From: Rickettsiales bacterium
GTDB taxonomy: Bacteria > Pseudomonadota > Alphaproteobacteria > Rickettsiales > UBA998
Assembly: GCA_019749855.1 (NCBI GenBank)
Contig: JAIEPI010000068.1
Span: forward strand, 1 to 15,530
Direction of reading: 5' to 3'
DNA: 15,530 bases
Shown: positions 1 to 5,678 of the stretch, in pieces
Numbering within the stretch: the first letter of the stretch is position 1
Layout: each line of letters begins with the position of its first letter
Position numbers and translations under genes: made by a program
The notes under the pieces: model-generated
What the model was told of the DNA's origin: nothing
The model's input: only the letters and a program-made list of their open reading frames with translations
The model's database searches: none

Positions 1-1
1 C

Positions 2-154
2 ACGATCATCGGAATCCAGGGACAGACAACGCAGACGCTGTCGCTCTCCGCCGCACTTGATGCGATCAATAACGGATGGACGGTAGCCTTTACTCTAATT
101 TTCCAAGACGGAAATCGCTTTTGGTATAAAGCCAACTGTGACAGCAGCAACTGA
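2..154 (+). CDS. C-terminal end of an unrecognised protein (cut by window edge)
   Basis: An open frame enters from the left edge and stops at TGA 152-154, giving 50 codons. The visible peptide has an alternating hydrophobic stretch (GWTVAFTLIF) followed by a polar tail rich in aromatic residues (DGNRFWYKANCDSSN). I do not recognise the family. It is not the C-terminus of NuoF, which would be the usual upstream neighbour of nuoG. The stop lies 8 bases before the first displaced copy of the nuoG start codon at 163. It could be a real small gene brought in with the inserted material, or chance open frame. Upstream sequence is needed to see its start. Confidence 0.35.
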   Translation, partial: TIIGIQGQTTQTLSLSAALDAINNGWTVAFTLIFQDGNRFWYKANCDSSN

Positions 155-162
155 GAACACCC

Positions 163-234
163 ATGCCCAAACTGAAAATTGACGGTAACGAGTACGAGTA
201 TCGCCCCGGGATGACGGTCATCCAGGTGTGCGAT
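163..234 (+). repeat. Displaced copy 1 of the nuoG 5' end
   Basis: These 24 codons encode exactly the same peptide as the first 24 codons of the working nuoG at 928-999, beginning MPKLKIDGNE and ending VIQVCD. The DNA differs at 13 codons, every difference at a third position and synonymous. Similarity starts sharply at the ATG and fades after the GAT at 232-234; an ATCGAG at 244-249 in the matching position could mean the copy once reached codon 30. There is no strong ribosome binding site before it. I read it as an old nuoG start cut off from its gene by insertions, or a start brought in from a related genome. The repeat itself is certain; its history is inferred. Confidence 0.88.
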
Positions 235-294
235 GTGCGCGAAATCGAGCGGCGTATGGATGGGTTTGCGCGCAATAACAAGAGGGCTACGTGA
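163..294 (+). CDS. Small chimeric ORF: nuoG start fused to an unrelated tail
   Basis: Reading from the displaced nuoG ATG gives 43 codons. The first 24 match NuoG exactly; the rest, VREIERRMDGFARNNKRAT, is an unrelated basic, possibly helical tail. The TGA at 292-294 overlaps the ATG of the next small ORF by one base, so the tail may be the remnant end of a gene that was translationally coupled to the membrane peptide at 294-461. The NuoG part stops before any iron-sulfur cysteine ligand (the first is residue 34 in the working gene), so no redox function is possible. It may not be translated: the bases before the ATG contain no clear Shine-Dalgarno sequence. Confidence 0.35.
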   Translation: MPKLKIDGNEYEYRPGMTVIQVCDVREIERRMDGFARNNKRAT

Positions 295-461
295 TGTCAT
301 ATTTGGGTTTTGGATTGATTGTCGCCCCTTTCGCGCATATTTTGGCTCTCATTGTCATTGTTCAGCTTGTTTTAATTGGCAAACGACAGAAACAAATTGA
401 GTTAAAGCTGGATTCGATTATCTCGCAATCAAGGACGCAATATGCCCAAACTGAAAATTGA
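294..461 (+). CDS. Small single-helix membrane protein, unknown function
   Basis: This 55-residue ORF starts at ATG 294, which overlaps the preceding TGA by one base. Residues about 3-29 form one long hydrophobic segment (LGFGLIVAPFAHILALIVIV and on to LVLIG). A charged, probably helical tail follows (KRQKQIELKLDSIISQSRTQ). The layout, a short N-terminus, one helix and a cytoplasmic-looking amphipathic tail, resembles small phage or plasmid membrane peptides, but I cannot name a family. The last codons (after about residue 49) and the stop TGA 459-461 are read out of frame from displaced nuoG copy 2, so the original C-terminus was probably altered by the insertion. This stretch looks more AT-rich than the nuo genes. 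Confidence 0.45.
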   Translation: MSYLGFGLIVAPFAHILALIVIVQLVLIGKRQKQIELKLDSIISQSRTQYAQTEN

Positions 462-480
462 CGGTCACGAGTTCGAGTAA
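442..480 (+). repeat. Displaced copy 2 of the nuoG 5' end, ending in a stop
   Basis: This is a second out-of-place nuoG beginning. It reads MPKLKIDGHEFE and then TAA 478-480. Compared with copy 1 it has only three base changes in 39: AAC to CAC, TAC to TTC and TAT to TAA, all changing the meaning. It is therefore a close relative of copy 1, decaying without selection, and both are clearly more distant in DNA from the working nuoG start. An AAGGA at 431-435, six bases upstream, is a good ribosome binding site, so a 12-residue peptide could still be made. Similarity ends at the stop codon, where the hicBA module begins. Confidence 0.82.
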
Positions 481-516
481 AAGATTGCAAGACGCGTACA
501 TGTATTAGGAGCGCAA

Positions 517-726
517 ATGAAAAAGATCAACTGCATCATTTATCAGGACGGCGACCAGTTCGTGGTGTTGTGCCTGAATACGGGGGTGGCCTCGCAGGGG
601 GATACCTATGAAGAAGCGATTCATAACATCAAGGAGGCAGTGGAGTTGTATCTGGAGGATGAGACCGATGCGACCTTTACGCCGATCAGCGCGGTGACGC
701 TCACCGAACAGTATATTAATGCCTAA
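517..726 (+). CDS. hicB: HicB-family antitoxin (short form)
   Basis: This 69-residue protein has the HicB/UPF0150 pattern: an N-terminal strand-rich part (INCIIYQDGDQFVVLCLN), a GVASQGDTYEEAIHNIKEAVELYLED segment typical of the partial RNase-H-like fold, and a short tail. It lacks the C-terminal DNA-binding domain of longer HicB proteins, as is usual for short HicB encoded upstream of hicA. Its role would be to bind and neutralise the HicA mRNA interferase. AGGAG at 507-511, five bases before the ATG, is a strong ribosome binding site. Its last 8 bases overlap the start of the hicA frame at 719. The antitoxin is intact although the toxin is frameshifted. The family call is firm from sequence pattern; the activity is inferred. 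Confidence 0.87.
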   Translation: MKKINCIIYQDGDQFVVLCLNTGVASQGDTYEEAIHNIKEAVELYLEDETDATFTPISAVTLTEQYINA

Positions 727-926
727 AAGCTACAGTTCGCGGGAGATTATCCGTTTTCTAGGGGGACAATGGCTTTCTTTTGCGGTCTGTGAAGGGTAGT
801 CATCATAAATATGTCAAAGGTTCACGTAAGGTCATTGTGCCGCATCCGAAGAAAGACCTGAAATTCGGAACGCTCAAGGCCATTATGGATCAGGCAGGAT
901 TCAGTATCAGTGATTTGGAAAAATGA
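719..926 (+). pseudogene. hicA: HicA-family mRNA interferase toxin, broken by a +1 frameshift
   Basis: Starting at ATG 719 the frame reads MPKSYSSREIIRFL, then shifts at a run of five G (761-765) and stops at TAG 797-799. Removing one G restores a complete 68-residue HicA: NGFLLRSVKGSHHKYVKG, then KVIVPHPKKDLKFGTLKAIM, ending FSISDLEK with TGA 924-926. The GSHHKYVK motif carries the conserved histidine of the HicA double-stranded-RNA-binding fold, whose role is ribosome-independent mRNA cleavage. Everything downstream of the shift is well preserved, so the lesion is recent, or is a homopolymer sequencing error, or is tolerated slippage. The gene ends one base before the nuoG ATG and contains the nuoG ribosome binding site. 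Confidence 0.85.
917..920 (+). promoter_or_regulatory. Ribosome binding site of nuoG, inside hicA
   Basis: GGAA at 917-920 sits seven bases before ATG 928 and decides the nuoG start. It lies in the penultimate codons of hicA (TTG GAA AAA TGA), so nuoG initiation depends on sequence that belongs to the toxin gene. An in-frame upstream ATG at 910 exists but would add six residues (MIWKND) absent from both displaced copies, and has no comparable binding site. Confidence 0.6.
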
Positions 927-927
927 T

Positions 928-2985
928 ATGCCAAAACTTAAAATTGACGGAAATGAGTATGAATACCGCCCGGGAATGACGGTGATTCAGGTATGCGACG
1001 AGAACGGGATCGAGATTCCGCGCTTTTGCTATCATGAGCGCCTGAAAATCGCCGGTAATTGCCGCATGTGTCTGGTGGAGGTGAAGCCTGGGCCGCCGAA
1101 GCCGCAAGCCTCGTGTGCGTTGCCTGCCGCGGAGAATATGGAGGTGCAGACCGCGTCACCGATGGTAAAGAAAGCGCGTGAAGGGGTGATGGAGTTCCTG
1201 CTGATCAACCACCCGCTGGATTGCCCGATCTGCGATCAGGGCGGTGAGTGTGACTTGCAGGATCAGGCGCTGATGTATGGCAAAGGTATCAGCCGCTATG
1301 AGGAACATAAGCGTTCCGTGGAAGATAAGCACATGGGGCCTATCATTGAAACGCATATGACGCGCTGCATCCATTGCACGCGCTGCATCCGCTTCATCGA
1401 CGAGGTGGCCGGCATGCCGGAGCTGGGCGCCATGGGGCGCGGTGAGCATATGGAAGTCACCACCTATCTGGAGAAAGCCGTCGCCTCGGAACTTTCTGGC
1501 AATGTGGTGGATTTATGTCCGGTGGGCGCGCTCACTTCCAAGCCTTACGCGTTTGTGGCGCGTCCATGGGAGCTGGTGAAAACCGAGTCCATCGACGTGA
1601 TGGACGCGGTGGGCAGTAATATCCGTGTGGACTCGCGTTTTGATGCGGTGCTGCGTGTGCTGCCGCGTATGAATGATGACATCAATGAGGAATGGATCAG
1701 CGATAAAACGCGCCATGCCATCGACGGGTTGCGTGTGCAGCGTCTTGATCGTCCGTTTATCCGCGAGAATGGCAAGCTGCGCCCTGCTTCATGGGATGAG
1801 GCGCTGGGCGTGGTGGCGGCGAAACTCTCCACCACCAAGGGTGAGAAAATCGCGGCACTGGCGGGTAATCTCTGTGATGTCGAATCCATGTTGGCGTTGA
1901 AGGAGCTGATGCTGGCTCTTGGCTCACCGCATCTGGATTGCCGTCAGGATGGGGCGTTGCTTGATGCCTCTGATCGCGCCAGCTACCTGTTCAACACGAC
2001 GATTGCGGGTATTGAGCAGGCGGATCTGATTGTGATGGTGGGCACGAACCCTCGTTTTGAGGCGCCGCTGGTGAATGCGCGTATTCGTAAGCGTTTTCTA
2101 AAGGGCGGATTGGCGGTGCATAATATCGGCGCACCCGTAGAGCTGACCTATCCGGTGACAGAGCTGGGCAACCAGCCCTCACTTCTCTCTGAGATTGCAT
2201 CCGGCAAGCACCCACTGGCGGAGGCCATCAAGAACGCCAAGAACCCGATGTTGATCATTGGCATGGCGGCGCTGGCGCATGAGAGCGGCGAGGCGATTCT
2301 GGGTGCGGCACGCTCGCTGCCATTGCAACGCGAAGGCTGGAACGGATTTAACGTGCTGCATAACGCGGCGGCGCGTGTGGGCGGGCTGGAGATTGGTTTT
2401 GTACCGCAGGCGGGCGGCAAAGGCATCGAAGGCATCGTGGAGGGCGTGTCCAAAAAAGACATCGAAGTGCTGTATTTGCTCGGCGTTGATGAGATCGACA
2501 TGGATTACTTCAAGGGGGCCTTCAAAATTTATCAGGGCCACCACGGTGATATTGGCGCGCAGCATGCGGATGTTATATTGCCAGGCACCGCTTACACCGA
2601 AAAAGATGCGACCTATGTCAATCTGGAGGGGCGGCCCCAGCGCTCCATGAAAGCGGTCACGGCACCCGGCGAAGCCAAAGAGGATTGGCGCATTTTGCGC
2701 GCGCTTTCCGAGCAGGTGGGCAAGACACTGCCCTACAATACGCTGCCGGAATTGCGCCGCCATCTCGTTCAATCCTTCCCGATTTTTGCCAACATGGGTG
2801 AAATAGCGCCTGCCGCTTGGAAGGCCTCAGCACCGGCGATAGCGTCCATCGCTGCAACGGCATTTGAGCCAGTGATCAGCAATTTTTACCGCACTGATCC
2901 CATCAGTCGCGTGTCAAAAACGATGGCTGAATGCACCAAACAGGTCTGGCCGCAACTGCGTGATAGTGCGAAGGAGGCCGCGTGA
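928..2985 (+). CDS. nuoG: NADH-quinone oxidoreductase subunit G (NuoG)
   Basis: This 685-residue peripheral-arm subunit of complex I relays electrons from NADH/FMN toward quinone. The N-terminal ferredoxin domain binds a [2Fe-2S] cluster through C34, C45, C48 and C63. A His-Cys motif, HPLDCPICDQGGECDLQD, supplies H95, C99, C102 and C108 for one [4Fe-4S] cluster. RCIHCTRC plus DLCPVGAL supplies C147, C150, C153 and C197 for the next. The rest is the molybdopterin-oxidoreductase-like domain, which is cofactor-free in NuoG. Length is normal for alphaproteobacteria. Start 928 is chosen because both displaced copies begin at the matching ATG. The gene starts one base after the hicA stop, and its TGA overlaps the nuoH ATG by one base. 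Its first 24 codons are copy 3 of the nuoG-start repeat. Confidence 0.97.
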   Translation: MPKLKIDGNEYEYRPGMTVIQVCDENGIEIPRFCYHERLKIAGNCRMCLVEVKPGPPKPQASCALPAAENMEVQTASPMVKKAREGVMEFLLINHPLDCPICDQGGECDLQDQALMYGKGISRYEEHKRSVEDKHMGPIIETHMTRCIHCTRCIRFIDEVAGMPELGAMGRGEHMEVTTYLEKAVASELSGNVVDLCPVGALTSKPYAFVARPWELVKTESIDVMDAVGSNIRVDSRFDAVLRVLPRMNDDINEEWISDKTRHAIDGLRVQRLDRPFIRENGKLRPASWDEALGVVAAKLSTTKGEKIAALAGNLCDVESMLALKELMLALGSPHLDCRQDGALLDASDRASYLFNTTIAGIEQADLIVMVGTNPRFEAPLVNARIRKRFLKGGLAVHNIGAPVELTYPVTELGNQPSLLSEIASGKHPLAEAIKNAKNPMLIIGMAALAHESGEAILGAARSLPLQREGWNGFNVLHNAAARVGGLEIGFVPQAGGKGIEGIVEGVSKKDIEVLYLLGVDEIDMDYFKGAFKIYQGHHGDIGAQHADVILPGTAYTEKDATYVNLEGRPQRSMKAVTAPGEAKEDWRILRALSEQVGKTLPYNTLPELRRHLVQSFPIFANMGEIAPAAWKASAPAIASIAATAFEPVISNFYRTDPISRVSKTMAECTKQVWPQLRDSAKEAA
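2971..2977 (+). promoter_or_regulatory. Strong Shine-Dalgarno sequence of nuoH
   Basis: AAGGAGG at 2971-2977 lies in the last codons of nuoG. It is seven bases from ATG 2985 but only four from the in-frame GTG at 2982, so the ATG is the better start for nuoH. Confidence 0.75.
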
Positions 2986-4025
2986 TGGAGCTTCCTGCCT
3001 TTTTAATGCCGTATCAGGCTATTTTTGATGCCTATGTATGGCCCGTTTTGTTGACTGCGGGTAAAATTCTGCTCGTTTCGGTGCCGCTGCTTATTTGTAT
3101 GGCGATGCTGACCTATTTCGAGCGCAAGGTTATTGCGGCGATGCAAATGCGTAAAGGGCCGAACGTGGTGGGCCCGTTTGGTTTGCTGCAACCGTTTGCC
3201 GATGCGCTCAAGCTGATGACCAAAGAAATCGTCATCCCCACACAAGCCAACAAGATTGTGTTCATGATGGCGCCGATGCTGACCTTCATTCTGGCGCTGC
3301 TTGGCTGGGCGGTGATTCCGATGTCACAGCATTTTGTCATTGCTGATATTAACGTGGGCGTGCTCTATCTCTTTGCGATTTCCTCGCTGGGTGTGTACGG
3401 CATTATCATGTCGGGTTGGGCGAGTAACTCCACCTACGCCTTTCTTGGCTCGATTCGCTCCGCCGCGCAGATGGTCTCCTATGAAGTCTCCATGGGCTTT
3501 GTGCTGATTACGGTTTTATTGCTGGTTGGCTCGCTGAATTTAAATGATGTGGTGCTGGCACAACGCGAGGGCTGGTTTATTGCCTCTGGCCTGTTTCCAA
3601 TGTTTGTCATCTTTTTTATCTCGGCATTGGCGGAAACCAATCGTCTGCCCTTTGACTTACCCGAGGCAGAGGGCGAGCTGGTGGCCGGATATAACGTCGA
3701 GTATTCTTCCATGACATTCGCCCTGTTTTTCCTCGGTGAATATCTCAACATGATACTACTCTCCGGCATGACGGCGATTTTGTTCCTCGGTGGCTGGTTG
3801 CCTCCCTTTGCAGGCTCCGGCACAGAAATGATTCCGGGAGTGGTGTGGTTTGCCCTCAAAATCTGTGCCATTTTGTTTGTGTTTTTGTGGGTGCGCGCCA
3901 CGTTCCCGCGTTACCGCTACGATCAATTGATGCGTCTGGGTTGGAAGGTGTTTCTACCGATCTCGCTGCTGTGGGTGGTGGGAACGGCGGGGTATTTGGT
4001 GTATTTCGATAAACTGCCAGGATAA
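2985..4025 (+). CDS. nuoH: NADH-quinone oxidoreductase subunit H (NuoH)
   Basis: This 346-residue integral membrane subunit forms the heel of complex I, at the junction with the peripheral arm, and builds much of the quinone chamber. It has about eight hydrophobic segments. Family signatures are TYFERKV (residues 43-49), MRKGPNVVGPFGLLQPFADALKL (55-77), and ETNRLPFDLPEAEGELVAGYNVEYS (217-241), whose acidic residues belong to the E-channel and loop facing the quinone site. TFPRYRYDQLM near the C-terminus is also typical. The start ATG overlaps the nuoG TGA, indicating translational coupling. It is followed by a palindromic element instead of directly by nuoI. Confidence 0.97.
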   Translation: MELPAFLMPYQAIFDAYVWPVLLTAGKILLVSVPLLICMAMLTYFERKVIAAMQMRKGPNVVGPFGLLQPFADALKLMTKEIVIPTQANKIVFMMAPMLTFILALLGWAVIPMSQHFVIADINVGVLYLFAISSLGVYGIIMSGWASNSTYAFLGSIRSAAQMVSYEVSMGFVLITVLLLVGSLNLNDVVLAQREGWFIASGLFPMFVIFFISALAETNRLPFDLPEAEGELVAGYNVEYSSMTFALFFLGEYLNMILLSGMTAILFLGGWLPPFAGSGTEMIPGVVWFALKICAILFVFLWVRATFPRYRYDQLMRLGWKVFLPISLLWVVGTAGYLVYFDKLPG

Positions 4026-4034
4026 TTTTTTTAC

Positions 4035-4102
4035 TGTCATCCCAGCGCAGGCTGGGATCCAGCAGACGGTTCCACTGGATTCCAGCCTTCGCTGGAATGA
4101 CA
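4035..4102 (+). repeat. Palindromic intergenic repeat with two hairpins
   Basis: Two 28-base arms (4035-4062 and 4075-4102) are inverted copies of one another, matching at 25 of 28 positions and separated by 12 bases. Each arm also folds on itself: ATCCCAGC-GCAG-GCTGGGAT on the left and ATTCCAGC-CTTC-GCTGGAAT on the right, both 8-bp stems with 4-base loops. The - strand reads VIPAKAGIQ, the hallmark spurious translation of a repeat family dispersed in many proteobacterial genomes. It fills most of the 95-base nuoH-nuoI gap and ends just before the nuoI ribosome binding site. In RNA it could stabilise the upstream 3' end or damp read-through; that is inference. Confidence 0.85.
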
Positions 4103-4120
4103 AAAGAGGAGAAAAAGACT

Positions 4121-4609
4121 ATGAATACCATCATCCACTCAGCCAAAGCGCTTCTTCTGAAGGAGCTGGTGTCGGGAATGTATCTGACGTTTAAGTATCT
4201 GTTCAAAAAGTCGGTGACGATTAACTATCCGTATGAGAAGAGCCCGCTTTCTCCACGTTTCCGTGGAGAGCATGCGTTGCGTCGCTATGCCAATGGCGAG
4301 GAGCGGTGCATCGCCTGCAAGCTCTGCGAGGCAATCTGTCCGGCACTGGCGATTACGATTGAGGCGGAGACGCGCGCTGACGGCTCACGTCGCACCACAC
4401 GCTACGATATTGATATGACGAAATGCATCTATTGCGGCTTGTGTCAGGAAGCCTGTCCGGTGGATGCCATCGTGGAGGGGCCAAATCTGGAATTCGCCAC
4501 TGAGACGCGTGAGGAGCTGATGTACAACAAAGATAAATTGCTGGCAAATGGTGACCAGTGGGAGCCAGAGTTGGCGGCAAAGCTACAGCTTGATGCGCCG
4601 TACCGTTAA
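4121..4609 (+). CDS. nuoI: NADH-quinone oxidoreductase subunit I (NuoI)
   Basis: This 162-residue ferredoxin-like subunit carries the two [4Fe-4S] clusters (N6a and N6b) that pass electrons toward the last cluster before quinone. Ligands are visible as CIACKLCEAIC-P (C63, C66, C69, C73) and CIYCGLCQEAC-P (C102, C105, C108, C112). The N-terminal amphipathic helix (LLLKELVSGMYLTFKYLFKK) and RFRGEHALRRY are typical of proteobacterial NuoI. The start at 4121 is set by AGGAG at 4107-4111, nine bases upstream. An earlier in-frame ATG at 4097 lies inside the palindromic repeat and would add foreign residues. The gene follows the repeat and precedes an unusual 97-base spacer. Confidence 0.97.
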   Translation: MNTIIHSAKALLLKELVSGMYLTFKYLFKKSVTINYPYEKSPLSPRFRGEHALRRYANGEERCIACKLCEAICPALAITIEAETRADGSRRTTRYDIDMTKCIYCGLCQEACPVDAIVEGPNLEFATETREELMYNKDKLLANGDQWEPELAAKLQLDAPYR

Positions 4610-4626
4610 TTGTGGGGAATGAGACA

Positions 4627-4707
4627 ATGTCGCCTTGCGTTCCTCGGGTACAGAAGCTAACAAAGCCAGAATCACTTCAAAAAAGTTTATCGAGGATACA
4701 ACCCTGA
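4627..4707 (+). other. Spacer ORF of 26 codons between nuoI and nuoJ, doubtful
   Basis: The nuoI-nuoJ spacer (4610-4706) holds a short frame from ATG 4627 to TGA 4705-4707, encoding MSPCVPRVQKLTKPESLQ and eight further residues. Its stop overlaps the nuoJ ATG by one base, a layout that would allow coupling. GGGGAATGAG at 4614-4623 gives only a fair ribosome binding site. Composition gives no sign of a folded protein, and I see no homology. It may be a degenerate insertion or simply chance. No hairpin or terminator stands out in the spacer. Confidence 0.2.
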
Positions 4708-5336
4708 TGGCGATCGATCTGCATAGTGCCATGTTCTATGTATTTGCGTTCATGACGCTGATGTGTGGCGTCATGGTGATTTCTGCGCGCAATCCAGTGC
4801 ATTCGGTGTTGTTCCTCATTTTTGCCTTTTTCAATGCAGCGGGCTTGGTGGTGTTAATGGGTGTTGAGTACATCGCCATGACATTGGTGATTGTGTATGT
4901 GGGGGCGGTGGCCGTTTTGTTCCTGTTCGTCGTCATGATGCTGAACATCAACTTTACCGAGTGGCGGCAGGGTTTTCTGCGCTATCTGCCGATTGGTGTG
5001 GGGGTGGCGGCTTTGTTTTTCGTGCAGATTGGTGCACTGTATATTGCGTCAAAACCGGCAGCGGCAGGCTTGCGGCTTATCCCTAGCAAGGAAACCCCTG
5101 CTTTGGATCAAATAACCAACACTGAAGCAGTGGGGCGCTTGCTGTATACGGATTATTTCTTCGCGTTTCAGATTGCAGGTTTAATTCTGCTCGTGGCGAT
5201 GGTGAGTGCCATTGTACTGACGCTGCGAAGCCGAGAGGGCGTGTTGCGCCAGCGGATTGCGAAGCAGGTGTCTCGCCGTCGCAAAGATGGTGTGGAGATG
5301 GTGCGTGTGGTTTCCGGCGAGGGGATTTCCTTATGA
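4707..5336 (+). CDS. nuoJ: NADH-quinone oxidoreductase subunit J (NuoJ)
   Basis: This 209-residue membrane-arm subunit (ND6-like) has five hydrophobic segments. Typical sequence includes ISARNPVHSVLFLIFAFFNAAGL (residues 25-47), VEYIAMTLVIVYVGAVAVLFLFVVMML (53-79), where the helix with a pi-bulge hinge linking quinone and antiporter sites is expected, and the C-terminal REGVLRQRIAKQVSRRR tail seen in alphaproteobacteria. The start is ATG 4707, with GAGG at 4692-4695; an in-frame ATG at 4635 would add 24 hydrophilic residues unlike the family. Its TGA (5334-5336) overlaps the nuoK start, showing tight coupling. Confidence 0.95.
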   Translation: MAIDLHSAMFYVFAFMTLMCGVMVISARNPVHSVLFLIFAFFNAAGLVVLMGVEYIAMTLVIVYVGAVAVLFLFVVMMLNINFTEWRQGFLRYLPIGVGVAALFFVQIGALYIASKPAAAGLRLIPSKETPALDQITNTEAVGRLLYTDYFFAFQIAGLILLVAMVSAIVLTLRSREGVLRQRIAKQVSRRRKDGVEMVRVVSGEGISL

Positions 5337-5650
5337 TGTTTGGATCAATCGAGCTTTTTGACTATCTCGTCGTGGCGGCTGCGCTGTTCACGCTAGGCAT
5401 GTGCGGGATTTTCCTGAACCGAAAAAACATCATCACGATTTTGATGTCCATTGAGTTGATGTTACTGGCGGTGAATATCAACTTTATTGCATTTTCGGTG
5501 AGCCTGCATGACATGGCTGGGCAAATCTTCACGATTTTTGTACTGACAGTTGCGGCGGCTGAAGCGGCGATTGGTCTGGCGATATTGGTAATTTACATGC
5601 GTAATACCGGCAGCATTGCTGTGGAAGATATACGCGGGATGAAGGGATAG
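5333..5650 (+). CDS. nuoK: NADH-quinone oxidoreductase subunit K (NuoK)
   Basis: This 105-residue three-helix membrane subunit (ND4L/MrpC-like) is part of the central proton path of complex I. The two membrane glutamates known to matter in E. coli NuoK (E36 and E72) correspond here to E41 (SIELMLL) and E77 (AAAEAAIGLAIL). Translation can start at ATG 5333, overlapping the nuoJ stop, or at the adjacent ATG 5336; the first is listed. The tail IAVEDIRGMKG is normal. The gene is followed by a 149-base gap that contains a palindromic element before nuoL. Confidence 0.95.
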   Translation: MMFGSIELFDYLVVAAALFTLGMCGIFLNRKNIITILMSIELMLLAVNINFIAFSVSLHDMAGQIFTIFVLTVAAAEAAIGLAILVIYMRNTGSIAVEDIRGMKG

Positions 5651-5678
5651 ACCATGCGCATGTGCATCAAAGAAATCC

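Noticed and set aside
458..486. Possible promoter (TTGACG plus AAGATT) before hicB
   Set aside because: The -35-like hexamer is simply part of the repeated nuoG start and also occurs in copy 1; the -10 match is poor.
163..999. CRISPR or tandem repeat array made of the three nuoG-start copies
   Set aside because: Copies differ in length and sequence, spacers are unequal and contain genes, and similarity follows codons.
2179..2772. A 197-codon open frame on the - strand within nuoG
   Set aside because: It lies wholly inside a well-supported gene, has no recognisable motif and no neighbours on that strand. It is a by-product of codon bias.
4035..4102. Rho-independent terminator after nuoH
   Set aside because: The hairpins are not followed by a T run, and termination here would cut off essential nuo subunits downstream.
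3856..4206. A - strand frame containing FVIPAKAGIQWNR
   Set aside because: This is the well-known false translation of the palindromic repeat at 4035-4102, not a protein.
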